This document shows, piece after piece, positions 56,478-64,000 of a DNA stretch of 64,000 bases. Source of the DNA: Pseudisothecium myosuroides. Lineage: Eukaryota; Streptophyta; Bryopsida; Hypnales; Lembophyllaceae. The DNA lies in the NCBI GenBank assembly GCA_951799445.1, contig OX637296.1:14198001-14262000 (forward strand), in the 5' to 3' direction. Under the pieces are notes generated by a model. The model saw only the letters and a program-made list of their open reading frames with translations, was not told the DNA's origin and did no database searches. Both the position numbers and the translations under genes were made by a program. Position 1 is the first letter of the stretch, and each line of letters starts with the position of its first letter.

Positions 56478-58233
56478 GTTACCAATAACCAGTTTAAAAT
56501 AACCAAGATTAAAGCTGTTGGGTGGATATAGATTATAAGTGTAATGTGCAGTGATGGAGTGTCACCAAGTCACTAGTTTAGAGGTTAGTTGGAGATGAAC
56601 TAAATGTCATGATTATGTGGTACGGATTTGATTCCCATTAGGTCCGTTTGAGCAATGGCATGATAGACATGACTTGGGGCTGCTAGTAAGTGATCATTAG
56701 GCAGGAAAGTTGTTCCAACCTCCCTATCTTAAATATTGACTAGTGTATTGTACAATCCATTCTAACACCATAATAACATATATTACAAAAATGCTCTTCC
56801 TAAAGCTTATGCTTTCAAAATGTTGGTAATTATTTGACGGTTTGGTCAATACCAAAGAATCAAAGGTGATTGCAAGAAACACTTGTACAATTTGTTGCGT
56901 TTTATATTTTGAGTCTTTTAGTACTTTTTGTATATGAGTCACCCTTGGGCATGGAATACGAAATTTGGACAATCAATTGAATTTCAATTCTACTATTTTG
57001 ACAACACTTCATGTTCATCATTGGATGGCAAGGATGGATATCAATATTTAATTTGCCATAAAAATAGTTCACAGTGGTAGATTAAATGCACTACAGGCCT
57101 CCACCAATATTATTGAGTCTTTCTATGTACTCTAAAATACTACTTTGAGCCTTAGGCTGCAATTAACGCTTGAAAATGAGACTTCTAAATTTTCATTTTT
57201 AAAAATTGGAAAATGCACTTGAAAAATTTATTTTAAAATTGAGCATTGTTGCCAACTAAGAATAAAAAAGGAAGATCAAAGCTAGAACTAAATTTTTTTT
57301 TTTTAATTCAACATAAATTCAACTTAAATATAACACACTTTAGGCCAATGTAAAATACAAATGGAACATATTTTTGAAAATCCCTCTCCTAAAAAGGTGT
57401 ATTTCTATTAGAAGAGCTAGGCAACCAACCCAATCTGACAATTTAACTCTTCAAAAAAGGTACTCAATAGTACTAAAATCCATCTAAACTGTATGTATGA
57501 TATATATTTGAAATTCAATCTCACCTATTGAATTAATTTTGAAAAAATTGTAATAATTCAAGTACATTTTTTATTGCTATAAGAAGCTTACTTTTCAATT
57601 TCATGTTTATATATTCAATCATTTTTGCAATACTTATGGCACAAAACAACTTCCACATTGAACGTCTGACAAAAAATAGGATACGTGTTTCTTGCAATCA
57701 CGCCCTCAATTTTGAAACAAGTTCAAGAACCAAAAAAACCAGTTAAAATATTAAAATTTATACATAATTTTTTTCATTTAATAAAATAAAATCTTACTTC
57801 TATGTATCAAATATTTTGTACAATTCATTCTCTTTTACCATGAAAATATACAATGTGCAATGTGCTTAAAAGAGGCAATAATTTGGGTTGGGAGAGGAAT
57901 TCTTAGGTTGGATGAATGCTAACTACTAAGCCTTTCCAAGCCTTTGCTCAAAAAATGTCCCAAGAATTTGGAATTATTGGTTACCATCAGAAGATAAAAT
58001 TCAAACCAACTCCAAAAACCAAAGAGAGCACATAATTAAATGAATAAAGAATAAAAAAGTCAAACTCCTCAAAGGGACCTCAACCCACCATTGCTTGTTA
58101 GTCAAATTTTTTCCTTTCTCAAATGTCTTCAACTCTATACATAACACAATATGTTGTAAAGTAGTAAGAGCCTCTAGTATAAAGATGATAAAAAGTTCCA
58201 AATACATCTTGACAAATTTCCAAATTTTCAAAT
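56478..58233. other. AT-rich intergenic DNA
   Basis: I see nothing that supports a gene. Short frames (56724-56972, 58001-58231) have no domain. Confidence 0.5.
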
Positions 58234-59174
58234 TTAATCCCTAAAGACCCAAGGCCTTTTTTATACCAAAAAACACTCAAAACTGTCATTTCTATAGCAA
58301 GGAGTAAAATAATTTGAAAATGTTTTTTTTGCGCATCTAACTGTAGGATCTTATATCTAACTAGTATGAAAATGTGTGGAAAAAATTTCAAAATTTTTGA
58401 CCGATATCAGATTGCAAGATATCTACGTTTAAAGTAAAAAAAACAAGTATTTCAGCACATTGCGAGACTAAATTTTTTGACTTTAAACATTTTTAAATTA
58501 AAATTTTTGCACTACAGAGTTTTGAGCTTTAAATTTTTATAGTGGAGAATTGAGTTGAGAGTCTAGGGAAAAAAAAGTATTCAAAAAAACTTAATTATCA
58601 TTCCTAAAAAATTTATTAAGTAGAAGTAGGTACGAGATAGAAGGAAAATCTAAAATATTAATATATTTTAGATGGAATTAAAATGCACTAATCCCAATGG
58701 TGAGATTGTTCTAGCAAATAAATTAAACCATGAGTTTTTATTTTTTTTTGAAAAATTGCAAAATTAGCATTTAGAAATGAATCCTACAAGTTATTTTTTT
58801 CAAGAAGATGCTCTAACTGCCCGAAAAACAAGAATGTCCATAACTTTCTCATAACAAATCCAAATGAAATGAATCAAAGCTTTCCAGATAGACAAAAATA
58901 TAATCTAAGAGAAAAAAAATATTAAAAAAAAAAAATCAAATTTTTGCCAAAATTTTTGGTGCCCAGACTGCCCAGTTATGAAAAAAGTAACATATTTGGC
59001 CATAACTTTTGACTCCTATTTCCAAATGTCTTGAAATTTAGTGCATATGAAAGATATTCCTTGCGCCCACCTTCTATTAAAATTTCAGCTTAAAATATGA
59101 AAATCTCTAGTCACACGTACCTGCCCAAAATTTCTATACAACCAAAAAACGCAAGCCGGTCCTTCAGGGGTTAA
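58234..59174. mobile_element. TTAA-flanked piggyBac-like MITE, element 7
   Basis: The body (58238-59170, 933 bp) lies between TTAA at 58234-58237 and 59171-59174. The ends are TCCCTAAAGACCCAAGGCC and, in reverse complement, CCCCTGAAGGACCGGCTTGC. It is in the same orientation as element 2 and reversed relative to element 3, to which it is very similar (same length within 1 bp). No transposase frame. Confidence 0.8.
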
Positions 59175-60074
59175 TAGGTGTAAAGTTGATAATATAGACT
59201 TTGGACCACACTAACATAGTAGGACCTAAAAGAGATATTTTTCTAGTCCCACTCCTTCAAAGGTTGAATGACAAAAAAAAATTGATGAAGTTGTGAGCTA
59301 TTGAATTCAAGTATAATGTAATCTAATGGTTTTGTAATTTTTCAATACTAGCTCTAATAATATTTTACAAATCTTCAAAATTGAAAAAAAAGGGAAACTG
59401 AAATATTCTATATTTAACATTAGTTTCACCTTGAATGGACACCTTTGAAGCTCAAAATGTCTCAAATTCCATTGGTTGTTTCAAAAAACTCCTCCCCTCT
59501 CATTGGTTGCTTTTGAAATGTTGTGTTGGTTTTGAATCTTGAAAGTGCAATCAATTCAAGGTCACTTTCTCACGGGCTAGAGAACAAAAAATGTCTCTTT
59601 TTAATTGGTGCTACCTTATATCCCAAGTCAAAAACTTGTCTCCTTGTTTTCTATTAAAAAAATTTAAAAAAAACTTTGTTAACCAACAATTCGAATTATT
59701 CTCCTCTTGCCATAAGATTTTTAACCTTAGATTCAACAACAATCCTATGATTGCAAGAAAGATACTTGAATGCTTGGGTGGATACCTAGTTGGCAATTCA
59801 TGTTAAGAGACTAGCTACTCACATCATTGATATCCGATCCGAGTATAAAATCATAAACTCATCCAAATAATCTTATGAGATACTTGAATTTCAGCTCCTT
59901 GTGAAGAAAAAAAAAGAGACTTCCTCACAAGGAATTAAGTGTTATAGCAACTAAAATGGGTACATCCAAAATCATGCCTTGACTAAAACTGTCATCATCA
60001 CTCTATATACATCTCTAAAATTAATACGTACATATGTTGAAGAAATGATTTTTAAACACCTGCCAAAAAATCTT
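59175..60074. other. Intergenic DNA
   Basis: No gene recognised. A 71-codon frame (59591-59806) is Phe/Asn-rich and unsupported. From about 59990, sequence related to introns 4 of proteases A and B begins (ctctatatacatctctaaaa; ccttcataacttttgcatat). Confidence 0.45.
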
Positions 60075-60840
60075 TGACCCTTCATAACTTTTGCATATAG
60101 TATCCAAATGTCACGTTCTTTGCATGGCTATTACTTAGCACTTGAAGAGACCTCTGCTTATGGATCTTTTGTGTAAATTAGCATTTGAGGTTGTTTTGTG
60201 GTTGTGGTTCTTGACATCCTTTTTCCAAGCTTTTGCTGTTTGTTCTTGATTTTCTTCCTGGAATAAACTCTGGGTTTCAAAAAAAAAATGTCACATTCTT
60301 TGTTGCATTGGAAGGCCCTTTCACTTTTCAACAAAGAAAATATGAAAATGTGACTAGTACGTCTAATTATAATTTGACACATTAGCTGACCCACCTCATA
60401 ACACACTTCCTCATAGAATTCCAATCATCTTTTCCAGCCGATTTTAAATGCATGGAAGGCCTCCCTAAATACCCCTCTTGAGATTTGGGACACAACATCC
60501 CCCCCTTTTATCCTTCATAACTTTTTGCATATGGTATCTAAAATTCACGTTCTTTGCAAGGTCATTTCTTGGCACCGAAAGAGACCTCCATTGTGGATCT
60601 TTTGTGTAAATTAGCATTTGAGGTTGTTTTGTGGTTGTGGTTCTTAACATTCTTTCTCCAAGGCTTTGCCCTCGGCTTCCACCATTTGTTCTTGGTTTTT
60701 TTCTTAGAATAAACTCTGGGTTTAAAAAAAAAAGTCATGTTCTTTGTTGCATTGGAAGGTCCTTTCACTTCCCAACAAGAAAATATGAAAATTTGACCAG
60801 CCTAATACTACATAATAATTTGACTCAGTAGCCTACGTAC
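60075..60840. repeat. Tandem duplication (~431-bp period) containing a poly(A)-tailed retroposed unit
   Basis: tccttcataactttttgcat and its relative recur at about 60079 and 60510. Each copy includes gtgtaaattagcatttgagg through aataaactctgggttt, followed by a run of A. That ~165-bp unit is bracketed by similar direct repeats (aatgtcacgttctttgcatg before, aatgtcacattctttgttgc after). This is the signature of target-primed retroposition. A partial third copy of the distal part lies at about 61186-61262. Confidence 0.65.
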
Positions 60841-60851
60841 CCACTTCATAA

Positions 60852-61190
60852 GAGCATCCCCACCCATTTTGCAAAACGGATGACTTGATGGGCAATTTCA
60901 TTGAAATGGAATTATTCCAAGTGCCACTTTGACTGTATGCCATTTTCACCATTTAGAACAGGTATAGATTTCAGAACGGCCGTTTTGAACCATCTAGGAC
61001 AGGTATAGATTTAGAACGGCCATTCTAAACTATTTTCATGCCATTTAAAAATAATATCGCCATTTTAATGAAATTGCCCATCTTGTCCTAGGTGGCTTGC
61101 AAAAGTGCCTCAAGGGACTTGCAAAACGGATGACTTGTTAGAAGGGTCATTTTGCAAGGTCATTATGCAAATTTGGGTCATAAAATTCCA
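60852..61190. repeat. Foldback/direct-repeat block upstream of protease C
   Basis: tgggcaatttcattgaaatgg (about 60889) pairs with ccattttaatgaaattgccca (about 61060). gcaaaacggatgactt occurs twice in direct orientation, as does acaggtatagattt. It starts gagcatccccaccc, which resembles common plant MITE ends. Limits are approximate. Confidence 0.5.
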
Positions 61191-61262
61191 ATCATCTTTT
61201 CCGGCCGATTTTAAATGCATGGAAGGCCTCCCTAAATACCCCTCCTAAGATTTGGGACACAA

Positions 61263-62051
61263 GCAGCGTCCCCCCCTTGAAAATGGCCGATGAGGATGCC
61301 CTTTGCCTCAAACTCCGGCCCCCAGCGTTGAAAATCCCACTCCCACGACGCTCTTTCCTTCCTTCCTTTCTCCTTCGTGCTCGTCTTCTCGCACATTGCG
61401 TCTCGCCCTCGCCCTCGCCACTTCCTCTGTCGACCTCTCGATGCTCTCCCCCCTTCCGCCGTTTCGCGGAGCATTAGCAAAGCCAAAACGTGCTCTCTAG
61501 CTAACTAAGAATCTCCTTTCCTTTCCTGCAACCCGATGTGTCGGCCACCAACGTACACACGGGGTGCTTCGTTACGTTGCAGTTGAGTGTCTGTACACTC
61601 TTCGCACAATTGCGGATGCTCCTGTGAGGTGCGAAGCTGAGTCTTTCTTTCACAGTGTTTGTTTGTTCTTTCGCAATTGGTGTGGGAGGTGATAATTTTA
61701 ACTGGGATTGTGGTGTGGTGAAGTGTCGGTGAGTTTTAGTTTTTTTTTTTTTTGAGGAATTGAGGGTTTGGTTTGGTGATGGAGAGGGTTGGTTTAGGGA
61801 GGGTAAGGTAAAGTTACTGACTTGCGTGGTGTGGGTTTGTTGTGTGGATCGGGTGCAGTGGGGACAGAGTTTGAAGGAAATGTGCACTCGAATCTGTGGA
61901 ATTTCATGCACCTGGGCCTGGGGTTCCGAGTTTGTCACGATGACGTAGTTTGAATGTTTGAGACGGCGGGTGTTCGAGAAGGGTGTAGTTAAGGAGGTGA
62001 TTGGAGTGTAATTCAATCGCAAGAGACGAAGGGGTTACACACAGACACACA
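61263..62051 (+). promoter_or_regulatory. Promoter and 5' UTR region of protease C
   Basis: A pyrimidine-rich, GC-richer block (about 61330-61450, ccttccttcctttctccttc) is followed by a leader without AUG near the start codon at 62052. No definite TATA box was seen. The overlapping open frames here have no domain. Confidence 0.45.
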
Positions 62052-63914
62052 ATGGGAGTGGAGGAAGAGAAGAGTGTGGCTATGACGGCGGCTCCATGCC
62101 CACAACAGATGCGTGGAGTGGTGATCATTTCCTTGCCGCGGTCAGACCATGATGACTACGGCAAGACGATGTGTGCTGCAATGTGGCAGCAAGGGCAGCA
62201 AGGGCAGCAAACACAACAACAAGGGCAGCAAACACAACAACAAGAGCAGCAACAAGTGCAGGAACTCCAGGAGCAACAACCGAGGCGGCAAGATCCTCCT
62301 CCTCTTGCAGCTTCACCGAGAACTCTCCCTCCTCCCCATCCGCACAGCCGTCGCCGTCGCCGCGGGAAGCGTGTCCGTAAATTCGTGCTGTTCCTGTTGT
62401 TTTCCATGTTGGCTTTGTACCTGGCATACAAGCTGCCGACGCTGTACTTCTCCGAGATGGAGCTGGAGGAAGAGAACGAGGAGAAGAATGTGCACGTGTA
62501 CACGCTGCATCCCAAGTTTACTTCGGTGCCGATCAAATTGTCGCAAGTGAGGAGGAACCTGCTGGAGCGGGACTTGAAGAGGTTGGGGAAAGTGGCGGCT
62601 GCTGAAAATCAGGCGGTGCATAACCATACGACCTTCTTCCCTGTCCGGGGGAACATTTATCCTGACGGGTATGCGACTCTTAACCTCGCTATTCCTATGA
62701 TGTTTCTGATCTATTTGAATGTACTCTGAACTATTGGAATGTTTGTAGTATGCACTTTTTAGTGTTAGATTCTGAAGGTGCAACCTAGGGCTCAATTTGG
62801 AAGCACGGTGTTGTTGGTATCCACACTGCCTTCTTGCTGCTCTGAGGAACATTTTTTCTGATTGGGTTGTGCTTCAAATACACGGCTTTTGTCCTGATTC
62901 TTCATCACTATACGAATGTTCTTTACGAGAAACATGACCTTCATGTCTTGCCGTTTGTCTGTCACGAGTAGTATGGACGTTCTAGTTTTTGCTCCTAGAG
63001 GTGCAACCTAGTGTTCATTTTGAAGCACGATGTGTGTTAGAGGTTCTGAAAGTGTAGGGTAATCAACTAGGGTATGGTGGTGAGGTGGTAATTTGAGTTT
63101 GGGGTGTGCGCTCCTTTGATGCTTTGAGCTTTAAGAAATCTAGGAGGCCGTGTGGTTCACCAAGTGATGGGATTCTTGCTAAGTATGCTCACTTAGAATA
63201 CAAACTAGTTTCTTACATGGGGATGCTTTGTGCAGGCTGTACTACATGGCAATGCTCATCGGGAACCCTGCCAAGTTGTACTACCTTGACATGGATACAG
63301 GCAGTGATCTGACATGGCTGCAATGTGATGCACCATGCCGAAGCTGTGCCACGGTATGTCTTTTAGCTTGTGCAGCCTTTGGCTTGAGTTTTGAGTGTAG
63401 GATAAAGATTCAAGGCCGGTACTTGAAATGTTGCTCGGGGAAAGATTTGGTGGTATTTCATTAGAAGAAAACTAATGTCCTTAGCAAATAGTTCCCATTG
63501 TTCAAGTGAACAGTAAGAGGTATAGCCTCGTCACATGTGGTTTGGACATTTGAAAGTCAGCAAATCATTGTTGGGATAGATTGTGGAAGCTTGCCTTGTG
63601 TACAACAAGACAATGATTTATCTTGAAAAGGGGGATTTGATGAGAACTTCTGAATTCTCTCTAATGGATTATCTGCTTGTGTAGGGACCGCATGGGTTGT
63701 ACGATCCCAAGAAAGCCCGATTAGTCGACTGTCGCACTCCTCTATGCGCTCAAGTGCAACAAGGAGGCTCGTATGCGTGCGGAGGAACTGTCCGCCAATG
63801 CGATTACGATGTGGAGTACGCGGATGGCAGCTCCACGATGGGCATCTTGATGGAAGACACTATTACTCTTCTTCTTACCAACGGCACTCGCAGCCAAACT
63901 AAGGCTATCATTGG
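62052..63914 (+). CDS. Membrane-anchored aspartic protease C (APCB1-like), first 3 exons, truncated by window end
   Basis: Exons are 62052-62668, 63236-63353 and 63685-63914. Donors are gtatgc, gtatgt and gtaaaa, with the same phases as proteases A and B, and exon 2 is identical in length (118 nt). The remaining six exons lie beyond the window. The N-terminus is much longer than in A and B. It has a Gln-rich stretch (residues ~45-78), a Pro-rich segment, a polybasic run (~100-107), and a hydrophobic anchor at ~110-128. The propeptide-like region ends FFPVRGNIYPDG, as in Arabidopsis APCB1. The first catalytic motif DTGSDLTW has Asp226, and the flap region is YADGSSTMG. It lies on the strand opposite A and B. 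The protease call is firm; the second catalytic half is not visible. Confidence 0.9.
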
Positions 63915-64000
63915 GTAAAATCTTGAAACTCTAGTATTCAGCCCTTTCTCTGTAACACATGAGTCTTTGTGTTCTCAAATTTGCAAGCTCAATGCTTTAG
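63915..64000 (+). other. Intron 3 of protease C (incomplete)
   Basis: It begins with the GT donor gtaaaatc and runs to the window edge. The next exon, expected to start with the CGYDQ segment, is not reached. Confidence 0.75.

Noticed and set aside
62001..62051. Upstream start for protease C extending the frame by 17 codons
   Set aside because: That start is TTG, not ATG; the first in-frame ATG is 62052.
1..64000. CRISPR arrays, bacterial operons, organelle genes or viral genes
   Set aside because: No regularly spaced short repeats, ribosome-binding sites or organelle or viral proteins were seen; the gene structure is nuclear and plant-like.

Overview
The window is nuclear DNA of a land plant. 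The genes are split by many GT-AG introns in an AT-rich, transposon-rich background, and every recognisable product belongs to a plant gene family. No marker fixes the clade. Gene content and repeat load would fit a non-seed plant (lycophyte, fern or bryophyte), but that is a weak inference. All exon models below were built by hand from splice sites and conserved residues. Summed exon lengths are multiples of three for the five complete genes.

Layout. 1-1141: repeat-bearing intergenic DNA. 1142-2747 (-): phospholipase A2-family protein, 3 exons. 3650-4330: three tandem copies of a ~218-bp unit. 4768-10958: gene-free DNA with three elements bounded by TTAA and two large foldback repeats. 11472-15351 (+): UBAC2-like rhomboid/UBA protein, 8 exons. 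16735-26516 (-): aspartic protease A. 29362-32531 (+): hAT-transposase-derived gene whose second catalytic Asp position reads Asn. 33785-34975 (-): decayed PX-domain/coiled-coil (EREX-like) gene. 36034-37891: three near-perfect hairpin CACTA MITEs. 39313-50362 (-): aspartic protease B. 50853-59170: four more TTAA-bounded elements, one nested in another element. 60075-61190: tandem and foldback repeats. 62052-63914 (+): first three exons of a third aspartic protease (C), cut off by the window end.

Proteases A, B and C share the exon layout of the plant membrane-anchored aspartyl protease family that includes Arabidopsis APCB1 (At1g49050). A and B are direct segmental duplicates (about 16.47-27.06 kb and 38.1-51.97 kb). 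Both keep open frames through nine exons and both catalytic Asp motifs. Each also carries a tandemly duplicated first exon, which could act as alternative first exons. A has a TATA box upstream of the distal first exon; B has lost it.

The most unusual component is a family of non-autonomous elements with TTAA target duplications and CCCC...GGGG inverted ends, as in the piggyBac superfamily. There are eight in 64 kb. The A/B duplication supplies a natural empty site that confirms the TTAA duplication for one copy. The same comparison exposes Tourist-like and other MITE insertions and a ~250-bp micro-inversion in an intron.
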